Below, piece by piece: positions 42,584 through 53,123 of a stretch of DNA of 64,000 nucleotides; position 1 is the stretch's first letter, and every line of letters starts with the position of its first letter. Where the stretch lies: positions 82,976-146,975 of the forward strand of contig JALHMT010000011.1 in the NCBI GenBank assembly GCA_022843905.1. The letters run 5' to 3'. Below the pieces are notes generated by a model. The model was given only the letters and a program-made list of their open reading frames with translations. It was not told the DNA's origin and made no database searches. The position numbers were made by a program, and so were the translations under genes. The stretch comes from Rubrivivax sp. (GTDB lineage: Bacteria; Pseudomonadota; Gammaproteobacteria; Burkholderiales; Burkholderiaceae_C).

Positions 42584-43624
42584 TCAGGCCGCTTTTTTCT
42601 GCTCGCGCGCATCTCGCGCGCGAGCCATGGTCATGGCCGTGTCTTCGATCATGTCTTCCTGGCCACCGACCATCTTCTTGCGGCCCAGTTCGACCAGGAT
42701 GTCGCGCGCCGACAGGCCGTACTTGACGGCGGCGCGTTTGGCGAACAGCAGGAAGCTGCCGTACACGCCGGCGTAGCCCAGCGTGAGCGCGTCGCGGTCG
42801 ATGCGGATCGGGAAGTCCATGATGGGCGTGACCAGGTCTTCGGCCACGTCCTGGATCTTCCAGACGTCCACACCGGTCTGCACGTCCATGCGGTCGAGCA
42901 CGGCGACCAGCACTTCCATCGGCGTGTTGCCTGCGCCCGCGCCCAGGCCGGCGGCGGCAGCGTCGATGCGGGTGGCGCCACATTCAATGGCGGCGACCGA
43001 GTTGGCCACGCCCATGGCCAGGTTGTGGTGGCCGTGGAAGCCCAGCTCGGTCTCGGGCTTGAGCGCGTCGCGCACGGCCTGCAGGCGGGCCTTCACGTCG
43101 GCGGGCAGCATGTAGCCGGCCGAGTCGGTGATGTAGATGCAGTTGGCGCCATAGCCCTCCATCAGCTTGGCCTGTTTCACCAGGCCTTCGGGGCTGTTCA
43201 TGTGGGCCATCATCAGGAAGCCCACGGTGTCCATGTCGAGCTTTCGGGCGAAGGTGATGTGCTGCTCGCTCACGTCGGCTTCGGTGCAGTGCGTGGCCAC
43301 GCGGATGGTGTGCACGCCCAGGCCGTGCGCCATCTTCAGGTGGTCGACGGTGCCGATGCCGGGCAGCAGCAGGGCCGAGACCTTGGCCTGCTTCATCAGC
43401 GGGATCACGGTGCCCAGGTACTCCTCGTCGGAGTGGGCCGGGAAGCCGTAGTTGACGCTGGAGCCGCCCAGGCCGTCGCCGTGGGTGACCTCGATCAGCG
43501 GCACACCGGCGGCGTCGAGGCCGCAGGCGATGCTCTTCATCTGTTCGAGCGTCATCAGGTGGCGCTTGGGGTGCATCCCGTCGCGCAGGGTCATGTCGTG
43601 CAGGGTGATTTTTTGCTGGCTCAT
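42584..43624 (-). CDS. dmpG: 4-Hydroxy-2-oxovalerate aldolase
   Basis: This 346-residue DmpG/MhpE-type aldolase starts [22 protein letters not shown], with the catalytic His and metal Asp in that block, and carries [21 protein letters not shown] with two metal histidines and a C-terminal region for dimerising with the acylating dehydrogenase. It splits 4-hydroxy-2-oxovalerate to pyruvate and acetaldehyde, channelled to the partner gene 13 bases upstream. Confidence 0.96.
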   Translation of the reverse strand: MSQQKITLHDMTLRDGMHPKRHLMTLEQMKSIACGLDAAGVPLIEVTHGDGLGGSSVNYGFPAHSDEEYLGTVIPLMKQAKVSALLLPGIGTVDHLKMAHGLGVHTIRVATHCTEADVSEQHITFARKLDMDTVGFLMMAHMNSPEGLVKQAKLMEGYGANCIYITDSAGYMLPADVKARLQAVRDALKPETELGFHGHHNLAMGVANSVAAIECGATRIDAAAAGLGAGAGNTPMEVLVAVLDRMDVQTGVDVWKIQDVAEDLVTPIMDFPIRIDRDALTLGYAGVYGSFLLFAKRAAVKYGLSARDILVELGRKKMVGGQEDMIEDTAMTMARARDAREQKKAA

Positions 43625-43637
43625 GGGGTGCTCCGGA

Positions 43638-44552
43638 TCAGGCGGCGACGGGTTCGAGCACGAGCTCGCCCTTCAGGATTTCTTCGGCAAACATCTCGGC
43701 GGTGCGCGCGGCGGCGGCGGTCATGATGTCCAGGTTGCCGGCGTACTTGGGCAGGTAGTCGCCCAGGCCCTCGACCTCCATGAAGACCGAGACGCGGTTG
43801 CCGTCGAAGACGGGGCCGTTGACCAGCTTGTAGCCCGGCACGTACTTCTGCACTTCCTTGATCATGTCGTGCACCGACTTCGTGATCGCGGCCTCGTCGG
43901 GCGTGCCTTCGACCAGGCAGTGCACCGTGTCGCGCATGATCAGCGGCGGCTCGGCCGGGTTGATCACGATGATGGCCTTGCCCTTCTTGGCGCCGCCCAC
44001 CTTCTCGACCGCGCCGGCCGTGGTGCGGGTGAACTCGTCGATGTTCTTGCGCGTGCCGGGACCGACCGATTTGCTGGACACGGTGGCGACGATCTCGCCG
44101 TAGCTCACCGGCTGCACGCGGCTGACCGCGTAGACCATGGGGATGGTGGCCTGGCCGCCGCAGGTGACCATGTTCACATTCATCTCGCGCTGGCCGACGT
44201 GCTGCTTGAGGTTGACCGGCGGCACGCAGTAGGGGCCGATGGCGGCGGGCGTGAGGTCGATCATCATCGCGCCCTGCTCATTGACCTTGCGCGAGTTCTC
44301 GGCGTGCACGTAGGCGCTGGTGGCGTCGAACACGATCTGCACACCGTCGGCCTTCATGTGCGGGATCAGGCCGTCCACACCCTCGGCGGTGGTCTTGATG
44401 CCCATCTCCTTGGCGCGCTTGAGACCGTCGGAGTTGGGATCGATGCCCACCATCCACACGGGTTCGAGCAAGGGGCTGCGCTGCAGCTTGGCCAGCAGGT
44501 CGGTGCCGATGTTGCCGGGCCCGATCAGGGCGCACTTGATTTTTTTGGTCAT
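43638..44552 (-). CDS. dmpF: Acetaldehyde dehydrogenase (acylating)
   Basis: This 304-residue protein starts [22 protein letters not shown], the NAD-binding motif, with catalytic Cys in [20 protein letters not shown]. It converts acetaldehyde to acetyl-CoA with NAD and CoA and forms a complex with the aldolase. The ATG at 44552 gives the usual family length; earlier in-frame starts fall in the SDR gene. Confidence 0.96.
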   Translation of the reverse strand: MTKKIKCALIGPGNIGTDLLAKLQRSPLLEPVWMVGIDPNSDGLKRAKEMGIKTTAEGVDGLIPHMKADGVQIVFDATSAYVHAENSRKVNEQGAMMIDLTPAAIGPYCVPPVNLKQHVGQREMNVNMVTCGGQATIPMVYAVSRVQPVSYGEIVATVSSKSVGPGTRKNIDEFTRTTAGAVEKVGGAKKGKAIIVINPAEPPLIMRDTVHCLVEGTPDEAAITKSVHDMIKEVQKYVPGYKLVNGPVFDGNRVSVFMEVEGLGDYLPKYAGNLDIMTAAAARTAEMFAEEILKGELVLEPVAA

Positions 44553-44584
44553 GGGTTGACTCCTGGGGGAAGAAGAAAAAAGGT

Positions 44585-45388
44585 TCAGGTGAGCGTGCGC
44601 ACCACGCCACCGTCCACCCGCAGCGCGGCGCCGGTGGTGGCGCTGGCCTGCGGGCTGCAGACGTAGGCCACCATGGCCGCCACCTCGTCGGGGCGGATGA
44701 AGCGGCGCAGCAGCGAGGTGGGGCGCGCGTCGCGGAAGAAGCGGGCCGCGGCTTCGTCGAAGCTCAGGCCCTGCTGCGCGGCGAGCGTGTCGAAGAAAGC
44801 GCGTGCGCCTTCGGTCAGCGTGGGGCCGGGCAGCACGCTGTTGACCGTGACGGCGGTGCCGGCGCAGCACTCGGCCAGGCCGCGTGCCACGGACAGCTGG
44901 GCCGACTTGCTCATGCCGTAATGCACCATCTCGGCCGGCGGGCAGATGCCCGACTCGCTGGAGATGAAGACGATGCGGCCGCGGTTGCGCGTCAGCATGC
45001 CGGGCAGCGCGGCGCGGGCGAGGCGCACGCCGCTCATCACGTTGACCTCGAACAGGTGCTGCCAGTCGGCGTCGGCGATCTGCTCGAAGGGCTTGGGCTC
45101 GAAGATGCCGAGGTTGTTGACCAGGATGTCCACATCGGCCAGCCGGGTCGCCACCTGCTCGCAGCCGGCGGCGGTGCCCAGGTCGGCGGCGATGCCCGAC
45201 ACCTCGGCCTGCGGGTGCTGTTGGCGCAGGGTCTGCAGGGCGCGCTGCACCGACGCCTCGCCGCGGCCGTTGAGCACCACATGGGCGCCGTCGGCCAGCA
45301 GGGCCTGGGCGATGGCCAGGCCGATGCCAGCGGTCGAGCCCGAGACGAAGGCGGTCTGCCCCGCCAGGGGGCGTGGTGCCGGGCTCAT
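44585..45388 (-). CDS. Short-chain dehydrogenase/reductase
   Basis: This 267-residue SDR starts [23 protein letters not shown], with the cofactor motif GSTAGIG, then [12 protein letters not shown], the Ser of [10 protein letters not shown] and YGMSK (catalytic Tyr-x-x-x-Lys). Its ATG overlaps the preceding gene's stop (ATGA). SDRs are not part of the standard meta pathway, so it may process a side product or a ring substituent. The substrate is unknown. Confidence 0.9.
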   Translation of the reverse strand: MSPAPRPLAGQTAFVSGSTAGIGLAIAQALLADGAHVVLNGRGEASVQRALQTLRQQHPQAEVSGIAADLGTAAGCEQVATRLADVDILVNNLGIFEPKPFEQIADADWQHLFEVNVMSGVRLARAALPGMLTRNRGRIVFISSESGICPPAEMVHYGMSKSAQLSVARGLAECCAGTAVTVNSVLPGPTLTEGARAFFDTLAAQQGLSFDEAAARFFRDARPTSLLRRFIRPDEVAAMVAYVCSPQASATTGAALRVDGGVVRTLT

Positions 45389-45987
45389 GGGCGCCCTCCT
45401 ACGGGCGGACGGGCGTGCAGCCAGCCGGCCAGCCAGCGGGTCAGGCGCGGCGCCACCACCCAGGTCATGAGGACCACCACCAGCACGGTGATGACCATGG
45501 TGCGCGGCACCAGCGGCCAGTCGGCCAGCAGCGGCGCCACGGTGAGGAACAGCAGCAGCACGGTCGGGAAGATGCCCAGCCAAGTCACGATCGCCACCTT
45601 CCAGCGCGGCGGCGCCTTGGTGGTGCTGCCCGCCGGCGCGAACCAGTAGTCCAGCCCGCTGACCCGGCGCATCTCCTGCGCACCGACGGTGTGGGGTGCG
45701 ACTTGCGCGAGCCAGCGGGCCCGCTCGGGCGAGTCCTGCCAGGCGGCCAGGTGCGCCTCGTTGTCGAAGGCGAAGACCACGTGGTAGAGCAGGGGCTCGT
45801 CGCCGCCGCCGGCCTCGCCAGGGCGCACCAGCTGGCCGCCCAGGTGGCCGCCCAGGTGGCCGGGGAAGTGGGTCGCTGCCTCGATCATGCCGGCCATGGC
45901 CGTCTCGAAGCCGGCCACGCCTTGGGGTGCGACCCGGCGCGTGACCAGCACGGTCACGGCGCGCGACGGGGTGGCGGGTGCGTTCAT
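45385..45987 (-). CDS. ABM-domain protein with C-terminal membrane segments
   Basis: This 200-residue protein starts [19 protein letters not shown] and has an ABM-like alpha-beta domain with [24 protein letters not shown]. Two strong hydrophobic segments follow ([20 protein letters not shown] and [15 protein letters not shown]). Membrane-attached ABM proteins occur singly in many genomes; a role in the aniline operon is not established. It lies between the decarboxylase and the SDR, overlapping the SDR by four bases. Confidence 0.85.
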   Translation of the reverse strand: MNAPATPSRAVTVLVTRRVAPQGVAGFETAMAGMIEAATHFPGHLGGHLGGQLVRPGEAGGGDEPLLYHVVFAFDNEAHLAAWQDSPERARWLAQVAPHTVGAQEMRRVSGLDYWFAPAGSTTKAPPRWKVAIVTWLGIFPTVLLLFLTVAPLLADWPLVPRTMVITVLVVVLMTWVVAPRLTRWLAGWLHARPPVGGRP

Positions 45988-46012
45988 GGGTGCAGGCGGC
46001 TCAGGGCGGCGC

Positions 46013-46801
46013 TCAGACGAATCGCATGCCAACCGTGCCCAGGTCCTGGAAGCGCACGTTCACGCTGTCGCCGGCCTGCACCGCAATGGCTTCGGTCACG
46101 CCGCCGGTCATGATGAAGCTGCCCGTCGGGATCTCCTGACCGCGCGCGCCCAGGTGGTTGGCCAGGGCGGCGATGGCGGCGGCCGGGTGGCCCATCACGG
46201 CGGCGCCGGCGGCCATGGCCACGATCTGGCCGTTCTTCTCCAGCACCACGCCCAGCGTGCGCAGGTCCAGGTCTTCCACACGACGGGCGCGGCCACCGAT
46301 CACGAAGCGCGAGGCCGAGGTGTTGTCGGCGATCACGCTCTTGAGGTCGAACTTGAAGTCGCGGTAGCGGCTGTCGATGATCTCCACGCCGGGGATCACG
46401 AAGTCGATCGCGGCCATCACGGCGCCGACGTGGCAGCCCGGACCTTTGAGCGGCGCCTTGGTGACGACGCAGATCTCGGCCTCGACCTTGGGGTGGATGA
46501 GTTCGGAGGTCTTGATGTCGCTGCCTTCGGCGCAGGCCATGTAGTCGCTGACGAAGCCGAAGACCGGCGTGTCCACGCCCATCTGCTTCATCTTGGCGTA
46601 GGAGGTCAGGCCGCACTTGAGGCCCACCGTCTTGTGGCCACGGCTTTCCTTGCGCGCGCGGATCAGGTCCTGGATCGCGTAGGCGTCGTCCCAGTCCATG
46701 TCCGGGTGGTCGTCGGTGATCTTGGTGACGTCGTGCGCCTTCAGCTCGGCGTTTTCCAGGTGCTCGGCGAGCTGGGCGAGGGTGTTCTTGTCGAGTTTCA
46801 T
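46013..46801 (-). CDS. dmpH: 4-Oxalocrotonate decarboxylase
   Basis: This 262-residue protein starts MKLDKNTLAQLAEHLENAELKA and contains TVGLKCGLTSYAKMKQMGV, a metal-site region HPKVEAEICVVT and VIADNTSASRFVIGG. The family shares its fold with the hydratase next door, with which it forms a complex. It turns 4-oxalocrotonate into 2-hydroxypenta-2,4-dienoate. It starts 19 bases after the hydratase gene ends. Confidence 0.95.
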   Translation of the reverse strand: MKLDKNTLAQLAEHLENAELKAHDVTKITDDHPDMDWDDAYAIQDLIRARKESRGHKTVGLKCGLTSYAKMKQMGVDTPVFGFVSDYMACAEGSDIKTSELIHPKVEAEICVVTKAPLKGPGCHVGAVMAAIDFVIPGVEIIDSRYRDFKFDLKSVIADNTSASRFVIGGRARRVEDLDLRTLGVVLEKNGQIVAMAAGAAVMGHPAAAIAALANHLGARGQEIPTGSFIMTGGVTEAIAVQAGDSVNVRFQDLGTVGMRFV

Positions 46802-46820
46802 GTGGTTGTTTCCTTCCCGC

Positions 46821-47606
46821 TCAGGCGACGAAACGCACCGACGTGCCGCCCAGGCCGCCGACGCTGCAATACAGGCTGTCGCCCGCGACCACCGGCACCA
46901 GCGGCGACTGCGAGCCAGAGAGGATGATGTCGCCGGCCTTGAGGCCGATGCCCAGACGGCCGAGCGTGTTGGCCAGCCAGGCCACCGCGTTGACCGGCGA
47001 GCCCTGCACCGATGCGCCGCAGGACGTGCTGATGATTTCGCCGTTCTTTTCCAGCACCATGCCGGCCAGCGCGAGGTCGAGGTCGCGCGGGCTCTTGCGC
47101 AGGCCGCCGAGCGTGAGCACGCCGCAGGAGGCGTTGTCGGCCACGGTGTCCTGGATCTTGATCTTCCAGTCCTTGATGCGCGAGTCGACGATCTCGAAGC
47201 ACGGCATCACGCAGTCGGTGGCGCGCAGCACGTCGGCCGCGGTGACGCCGGGGCCTTCGAGGTCGCGCGCCAGGATGAAGGCGACCTCTGCCTCGGCCTT
47301 GGGCGCGATCATGCTGCTCACCGGGATGGGCTGGCCTTCGTTGTAGACCATGCCCGAGAGCAGGTGGCCGAAGTCGGGCTGGTTGACCTTGAGCATGTCC
47401 ATCACGACCTTGCTCGTCACGCCTATTTTCTTGCCCACCACGCGCTCGCCCGCGTCCAGCCGGCGCTGGATCATGCGCAGCTGGATCTGGTAGGCGTCCT
47501 CGATGGTGATGTCCGCTTCGCGGTCGGTCAGCGGAGCGACGGGTTGGCGGTCGAGCAGCGACTGGTAGAGCTCGTCGCCGTAGTGCTGGATCTTGGAGTT
47601 GTCCAT
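46821..47606 (-). CDS. dmpE: 2-Hydroxypenta-2,4-dienoate hydratase
   Basis: ATG 47606 starts MDNSKIQHYGDELYQSLLDRQ, giving 261 residues, the standard length. Conserved blocks are VVGKKIGVTSKVVMDML, the metal-binding PKAEAEVAFILARDL and DNASCGVLTLGG. It hydrates 2-hydroxypentadienoate to 4-hydroxy-2-oxovalerate for the aldolase. A second member of this family lies truncated at 39104-39619. Confidence 0.95.
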   Translation of the reverse strand: MDNSKIQHYGDELYQSLLDRQPVAPLTDREADITIEDAYQIQLRMIQRRLDAGERVVGKKIGVTSKVVMDMLKVNQPDFGHLLSGMVYNEGQPIPVSSMIAPKAEAEVAFILARDLEGPGVTAADVLRATDCVMPCFEIVDSRIKDWKIKIQDTVADNASCGVLTLGGLRKSPRDLDLALAGMVLEKNGEIISTSCGASVQGSPVNAVAWLANTLGRLGIGLKAGDIILSGSQSPLVPVVAGDSLYCSVGGLGGTSVRFVA

Positions 47607-47629
47607 GGTGTTCTGTGTGGGAAAAGGGG

Positions 47630-48496
47630 TCAGGCGGACGCGGCGCCCTGCGCGTCGGCTTCGGCGAGGAAGTTCGACACCAGCTGGGCGAAGCGCGCGG
47701 CGTGTTCGATCTGCGTCCAGTGGCCGCAGTGGCCGAACACGTGCAGCTGGCTGTTGGGAATCCACTGGCTCAGCGTGAGCGAGGTCTGCAGCGGAATCAC
47801 CTGGTCCTCGCGGCCGTGGACGATGAGCGTCTCGTGCGGCAGCGCGCGGATCGCCGATTCGGGGCTGGCCATGGCGTCGACCCAGCGCTGGCGCGGGGCC
47901 GGGAACATGGCCGAGAAGGATTCCTGGAAGCCGGGGCGGATGCTGGCCTGGTAGCGCAGCTCGGCCAGCTCGTCGGTGACCAGCGCGCGGCTGTGGGCGA
48001 AGATGTCCAGCAGGCGCTTCATGGTGGCCAGCGAGGGCTCGTAGCCCCAGACCGCGTCCAGGCCCGGCGTGATCGGGAAGGGCACACCGACCGAGCCCAT
48101 GAGCACCAGGCGGCGCACGCGCTGCGGCGCGCGGATCGCCAGCGCCAGCGAGAGCGCGCCGCCAAAGCTGTTGCCGACCACGTCGGCTTTTTCGACGCCC
48201 ATCGCGTCCATGACATCCAGCGCCTGCTGGACCCAGGTGTCCATGTTGTAGGTCATGCCGGCGGGGCGGTCGGTGTAGCCGAAGCCCACCATGTCGGGCG
48301 CGATGACTCGCCGATCCTTGGCGATGACCGGCATGGCGAGGCGCCAGTTGGCCCAGGCGCTTACACCCGGACCGGAGCCGTGGATGAACAGCACCGGAGG
48401 CTGTCCCGGCTTGGAGCTGCCGAGGTCGTGCACGTTGGTGTTGAAGCTGCCTGTGCGAACGCTCAGCGCAATTTCAGGGTTGTGTGGGGCATTCAT
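47630..48496 (-). CDS. dmpD: 2-Hydroxymuconic semialdehyde hydrolase
   Basis: This 288-residue alpha/beta hydrolase has the oxyanion motif HGSGPGVSAW, nucleophile elbow GNSFGGALSLAL, acid HGREDQVIP and His in GHCGHWTQIEH. It belongs to the C-C bond hydrolase group of meta-cleavage pathways and releases formate or a substituted acid from the ring-fission product. Its presence with the dehydrogenase gives both branches, so methyl-substituted catechols could also be handled. Confidence 0.94.
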   Translation of the reverse strand: MNAPHNPEIALSVRTGSFNTNVHDLGSSKPGQPPVLFIHGSGPGVSAWANWRLAMPVIAKDRRVIAPDMVGFGYTDRPAGMTYNMDTWVQQALDVMDAMGVEKADVVGNSFGGALSLALAIRAPQRVRRLVLMGSVGVPFPITPGLDAVWGYEPSLATMKRLLDIFAHSRALVTDELAELRYQASIRPGFQESFSAMFPAPRQRWVDAMASPESAIRALPHETLIVHGREDQVIPLQTSLTLSQWIPNSQLHVFGHCGHWTQIEHAARFAQLVSNFLAEADAQGAASA

Positions 48497-48532
48497 GTGT
48501 CTTGTCCTTGAGGTCTTTGCTTTGAAGGGGCG

Positions 48533-48634
48533 GCGAGTGGGCCGGGACGACTGGTTCCGTTCATGTCCCCCGTCGGTCGCTGCGCGCTCGCCTCCTCCTT
48601 TACTTCACTGCACCAGTCGCCCCGGCCCACTCGC
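48533..48634. repeat. Long inverted repeat between dmpD-like and dmpC-like genes
   Basis: A 23-base arm at 48533-48555 (GCGAGTGGGCCGGGACGACT then GGT) and its inverse at 48612-48634 match with one mismatch, separated by 56 bases. In mRNA it would form a strong stem between the dehydrogenase and hydrolase genes. It could be a processing or attenuation element or an interspersed repeat of the genus. Confidence 0.75.
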
Positions 48635-48661
48635 TGTCGGCGCACGAGGCCGTTCGTCCAG

Positions 48662-48768
48662 GGCAGCCGTGGAACCGGCTATGCCGGGCCACAGGCGGCG
48701 TCCCCCTCGAAGCGTCGAAGACGCGCAACGGAGGGGGGAAGCCGCGCAGCGGCGCAGGGGGGAGATCA
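48662..48768. repeat. Interspersed GC-rich repeat, copy A
   Basis: This segment (GGAACCGGCT, then CGGCGTCCCCCTCGAAGCG, then GGAGGGGGGAAGCCGCGCAG) reappears with scattered changes at 50716-50823. It touches the stop of the semialdehyde dehydrogenase gene. It is GC-rich with internal C-run/G-run complementarity and can form a hairpin after that gene. Confidence 0.7.
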
Positions 48769-50220
48769 CAGCTTCACCATCACGTTGCGGAGTTCCGTGT
48801 AGAACTCCAGCGAGTGCACGCCGCCTTCGCGGCCGATGCCCGAGGCCTTGCTGCCGCCGAAGGCGGTGCGCAGGTCACGCAGGAACCAGCTGTTGATCCA
48901 GCACAGGCCGACCTCGATGGCCGAGGCCATGCGGTGCGCCTTGCCCAGATCCTGCGTCCACACGGTGGTCGCCAGGCCGTAGTCGGTGGCGTTGGCCAGC
49001 GCAATCGCTTCCTCTTCGGTGTCGAAGGGGGCGATGTGGCAGCAGGGGCCGAAGATCTCCTCGCGGATCACGCTGGCGCTTTCGGGCAGGCCGGTCCAGA
49101 TAGTGGGCTGCACGAAGTGGCCGTTGGCGTACTCGCCCGTCATGGCCGGTTCACCGCCGCCGGTGACGACGGTCGCCCCCTCGGCCCTGGCCTTGGCGTA
49201 GTAGCCCATGACCTTCTGCTTGTGTTCGGCCGAGATCAGCGGGCCGATGCCCACGCCCGGCATGTCGGGGCCGCCGATCTTCAGGCCCTCAGCCTTTTCT
49301 TTCAGCGCGGCGACGAACTTGTCGAAGATCGGGCGCTGCACGTACACGCGTTCGGTGCCCAGGCAGACCTGGCCGCAGTTCTCGAAGGCGCTGCGGGTGA
49401 TGCCGGCGATGGCCTTGTCGAAGTCGGCGTCGGCGAACACGATGCCGGCGTTCTTGCCGCCGAGTTCGAACGACACCGGGCGCACACCCTTGGCGGCGGC
49501 GGCCATGATGGCTTCACCCGTGCGGGTCTCGCCGGTGAAGGTGATGCCGTTGACACCCGGGTGCTTGGTGATGAATTCGCCGGCCGAGCCGGGGCCGAAG
49601 CCGTGCAGCACCTGGTACACGCCCTTGGGCACGCCGACCGCGTTCATCACCTCGCCCAGCAGGGTCGCGGTGGCGGGGGTTTCCTCCGAGGGTTTGACGA
49701 TGACGGTGTTGCCGCAGGCCAGGGCCGGGCCGACCTTCCAGGTCATCAGCAGCAGCGGCAGGTTCCAGGGGCAGATCACGCCGACCACGCCCAGGGGTGT
49801 GCGCAGGCCGTAGCTGATGGCAGTGCCGCCGTCGGGCGTGGTCATCTGGAAGCTCTCGGTCGGCACGTTCTTGACGATGTCCGCAAAGATCTTGAAGTTG
49901 GCGGCGCCGCGCGGGATGTCGATGTGCGAAGCCAGCGAGCGCGGCTTGCCGGTGTCGGCCAGTTCGGCGGCGAGGAAGTCGTCGAAGCGGCGGTTGATCT
50001 CGTCGGCCACCGCGTGCAGCAGTTCGGCGCGCTTGACCACGCTCATCGTGCCCCACTCGCCCTTGAGCGCGGCGCGGCCCGCGGCCACGGCCGCGTCGAC
50101 CTCGGCCTGACCGGCCTCGTGCACCAGACCTACGACCTCGTTGGTGGCCGGGTTGCGGTTTTCGAAGGTCTTGGCGGTGGCGACGAAATCGCCGTTGATG
50201 AAGTTCAGGAACTGTTTCAT
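48766..50220 (-). CDS. dmpC: 2-Hydroxymuconic semialdehyde dehydrogenase
   Basis: This 484-residue NAD-dependent aldehyde dehydrogenase starts MKQFLNFINGDFVATAKTFENRNPATNE. Conserved pieces are GVICPWNLPLLLMTWKVGPALACGNTVIVKPSEETP, catalytic Glu in SFELGGKNAGIVF, catalytic Cys in AFENCGQVCLGTERVYV and the C-terminal FLRDLRTAFGGSKASGIGREGG. It oxidises 2-hydroxymuconic semialdehyde to 2-hydroxymuconate, feeding the tautomerase. Confidence 0.96.
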   Translation of the reverse strand: MKQFLNFINGDFVATAKTFENRNPATNEVVGLVHEAGQAEVDAAVAAGRAALKGEWGTMSVVKRAELLHAVADEINRRFDDFLAAELADTGKPRSLASHIDIPRGAANFKIFADIVKNVPTESFQMTTPDGGTAISYGLRTPLGVVGVICPWNLPLLLMTWKVGPALACGNTVIVKPSEETPATATLLGEVMNAVGVPKGVYQVLHGFGPGSAGEFITKHPGVNGITFTGETRTGEAIMAAAAKGVRPVSFELGGKNAGIVFADADFDKAIAGITRSAFENCGQVCLGTERVYVQRPIFDKFVAALKEKAEGLKIGGPDMPGVGIGPLISAEHKQKVMGYYAKARAEGATVVTGGGEPAMTGEYANGHFVQPTIWTGLPESASVIREEIFGPCCHIAPFDTEEEAIALANATDYGLATTVWTQDLGKAHRMASAIEVGLCWINSWFLRDLRTAFGGSKASGIGREGGVHSLEFYTELRNVMVKL

Positions 50221-50245
50221 GGTGCGTGAGGAAGGAAAAGAAAAG

Positions 50246-50677
50246 TCAGTCGAGGCCCAGGGCCTTCAGGCCGGCGCGGGCACAGGCTTCGTCCTGTTCG
50301 GCCGAGCCGCCGGACACGCCGATGCCGCCGATGCGCTGGCCACCGGCCACGATGGGCAGGCCGCCACCGAACAGCACCAGGCGCTGGCGCTGGTTCAGGC
50401 CGATGCGCAGCAGCTCGTCGTCGCCGATCACGCCGCCCCACTGCGAGGTGGGGAAGCCAAAGCTGGCCGCGGTGTAGGCCTTGTCGATCGCGATGTCGAT
50501 CGAATGCAGAAACGCATGGGGCATGCGCAGAAACGCGGTCAGCGTGCCCGAGGCATCGGTCACGGCCACGTTGATGCGAATGCCCGATGCCTCCGCATGC
50601 GCCACCGCCGCCTGACAGGCCAACGAAGCCGCAGATGCGGTGATGACGGAAGATGGAACAGAGAGAGCGGATGTCAT
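50246..50677 (-). CDS. GlcG/HbpS-family protein
   Basis: This 143-residue protein (AVTDASGTLTAFLRMPHAFLHSIDIAIDKAYTAASFGFPTSQWG and IVAGGQRIGGIGVSGGSAEQDEACARAGLKAL) is a GlcG/HbpS (DUF336) member. Homologues are common in meta-cleavage operons. Some family members bind haem; the role in aromatic degradation is unknown. It lies 25 bases upstream of the dehydrogenase gene's start. Confidence 0.9.
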   Translation of the reverse strand: MTSALSVPSSVITASAASLACQAAVAHAEASGIRINVAVTDASGTLTAFLRMPHAFLHSIDIAIDKAYTAASFGFPTSQWGGVIGDDELLRIGLNQRQRLVLFGGGLPIVAGGQRIGGIGVSGGSAEQDEACARAGLKALGLD

Positions 50678-50715
50678 AAGAAGAAGCGGCGAGAGAAAGG
50701 TGACTCCAGTTCGAG

Positions 50716-50821
50716 GGGCACCGAGGAACCGGCTCCGCCGGGCCTCAGGTGCCGTCCCCCCTCCAAGCGCCGAAGGCGCGCCAGAGAGGGGGGAAGCCGC
50801 GTCAGTGGCGCAGGGGGGTGA

Positions 50822-50823
<2 letters not shown>
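50716..50823. repeat. Interspersed GC-rich repeat, copy B
   Basis: This second copy of the segment at 48662-48768 contains GGAACCGGCTCCGCCGGGCC and GAGGGGGGAAGCCGCGTCAG. It abuts the catechol 2,3-dioxygenase stop, as copy A abuts the dehydrogenase stop. CGCCGAAGGCGCG in the middle is self-complementary. Confidence 0.7.
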
Positions 50824-51787
<964 letters not shown>

Positions 51788-52186
51788 TTACTGCTGCTGA
51801 ATCGAAGGGCTGGCAGTCGCAGACTCTGCGCGCCCCTTGGAAAACGGTTTGCTCAACTTGCCGGCCACTTCGAGGTTCACCGGCGTCTGGGGTGCCACGC
51901 GGCATGCCAGCGTGTAGCCCTGGTTCTCTTCGTCGAGCGTCACGTGTGCACGGCTGATCGGCCCCAGGGCCTTGATCTGTCCCTCGACGATGCGGACCTT
52001 GCAGACCCCGCAGCCGCCGTTGACGCAACCCACCGGGATGCCCTTGCGGCCCAGGCGGACCATGCCGGTGAGCAGGCTTTCATTGCCGGCGCAGGCATAG
52101 CTGAGGCCAACGTTGGCGATAGTGACCGGCAGCGCCGCCAAGCGCGGGCTGGTGGTCAGGACAGGGAGCGAGGTCATTGAGGCCAT
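51788..52186 (-). CDS. Plant-type [2Fe-2S] ferredoxin (XylT-like)
   Basis: This 132-residue protein has cysteines in GCVNGGCGVCKVRIVEG and a distal TLACRV, the pattern for a plant-type [2Fe-2S] cluster. XylT-like ferredoxins reductively reactivate catechol 2,3-dioxygenase whose iron has been oxidised, and this gene is immediately upstream of that dioxygenase. The start could be either of two close ATGs; the second (52177) overlaps the LysR stop as ATGA. The C-terminal extension is longer than usual. Confidence 0.88.
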   Translation of the reverse strand: MASMTSLPVLTTSPRLAALPVTIANVGLSYACAGNESLLTGMVRLGRKGIPVGCVNGGCGVCKVRIVEGQIKALGPISRAHVTLDEENQGYTLACRVAPQTPVNLEVAGKLSKPFSKGRAESATASPSIQQQ

Positions 52187-53091
52187 GTCGCCATTTCTTC
52201 CTGCAGCCTGTCGGCCAATTCGCGCTGCCAAGCTGCCAGCAAGTCAAAGCGGCTGACCAGCCACAGCTCCGTTTCGAAGAAGAGCTTTTCGGGGTACGGC
52301 ACCAGTTCGGGATAGTCAGCGGCAACGAACTTGGGCAGCAGCGCCACGCCGTGGCCCAGCGCGCACAGGTGCGCCATGGGCACGAAGCTGTCCGACTGCA
52401 CGCGCACCTTGCCCGTCAGGCCGAACTTGGCCCAGTCCAGGTTGGCGTAGGTGAAGTTGTGATCCTGGTGGAAGAACTGCAAGTTCATGGCCAGAAGGTC
52501 GTGGTCGTCGACAAACGCGGGATTTGACGCACTCGTGTCGTGGCGCGCCAGGTACGCGCGGCTGGCGTAAGCGCCCACGGCCACCGCACCGATCTTGCGT
52601 ACGCGCAGGGAATTGCTGTTGCGCACAGGCCGTGCTAGCCGCACGGCGATGTCCACCTGGTCTTGCTCCAGATTGACGAAGTGCGTCTCGGTGGTGATGT
52701 TGAGCAGCAGCCGAGGAAATTTCTCCCCCAGCGCGACGAATACTGGCGCAAAGCGCTTGGCGAACACGTCCATCAGGCTGATGCGCACCACGCCCGCGCC
52801 TTCCTGGTGATTCTGAGAGAAGCTGCGCGCCGCCTCTTCCATGTGCTGGGCAGCGCTGACCAGCGCGTGCAGGTCGGCCGAGGCTTTCCAGCCGGCCTCG
52901 CTGCGCACGAACAGAGTGCGACCGAAGCGCTGCTCCAGCACCCGGATGCGCCGGCGCAGGGTGGAGTCGTCGATGCCTTCCATGTCGGCTGCAACTTCGT
53001 AGCTCCCGTGGCGCTCCAGCGCGAGGAAGGCGCGGATCAGGTCCCATGGAGGTGTGGTGGTGCCGTCTCGGGTCATGGTGCATGCTTTCAT
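52174..53091 (-). CDS. tadR: LysR-type regulator of the aniline operon
   Basis: This 305-residue protein has an N-terminal winged HTH (WDLIRAFLALERHGSYEVAADMEGIDDSTLRRRIRVLEQRFG) and a periplasmic-binding-protein-like effector domain. The start MKACTMTRDG is preferred over MTRDG 15 bases inside. TadR/TdnR-type LysR regulators occupy this same place after the reductase gene in known aniline clusters. It lies in the operon it likely activates. Confidence 0.88.
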   Translation of the reverse strand: MKACTMTRDGTTTPPWDLIRAFLALERHGSYEVAADMEGIDDSTLRRRIRVLEQRFGRTLFVRSEAGWKASADLHALVSAAQHMEEAARSFSQNHQEGAGVVRISLMDVFAKRFAPVFVALGEKFPRLLLNITTETHFVNLEQDQVDIAVRLARPVRNSNSLRVRKIGAVAVGAYASRAYLARHDTSASNPAFVDDHDLLAMNLQFFHQDHNFTYANLDWAKFGLTGKVRVQSDSFVPMAHLCALGHGVALLPKFVAADYPELVPYPEKLFFETELWLVSRFDLLAAWQRELADRLQEEMATWPQ

Positions 53092-53123
53092 CGATGGCTT
53101 CAGGCTTTCTGGGGCTTGCAGGT

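Noticed and set aside
41564..43726. Plus-strand open frame of 720 codons opposite the Bug and aldolase genes
   Set aside because: The composition (many His, Gly, Val, Asp) is typical of an antisense shadow and the opposite strand has well-defined enzymes.
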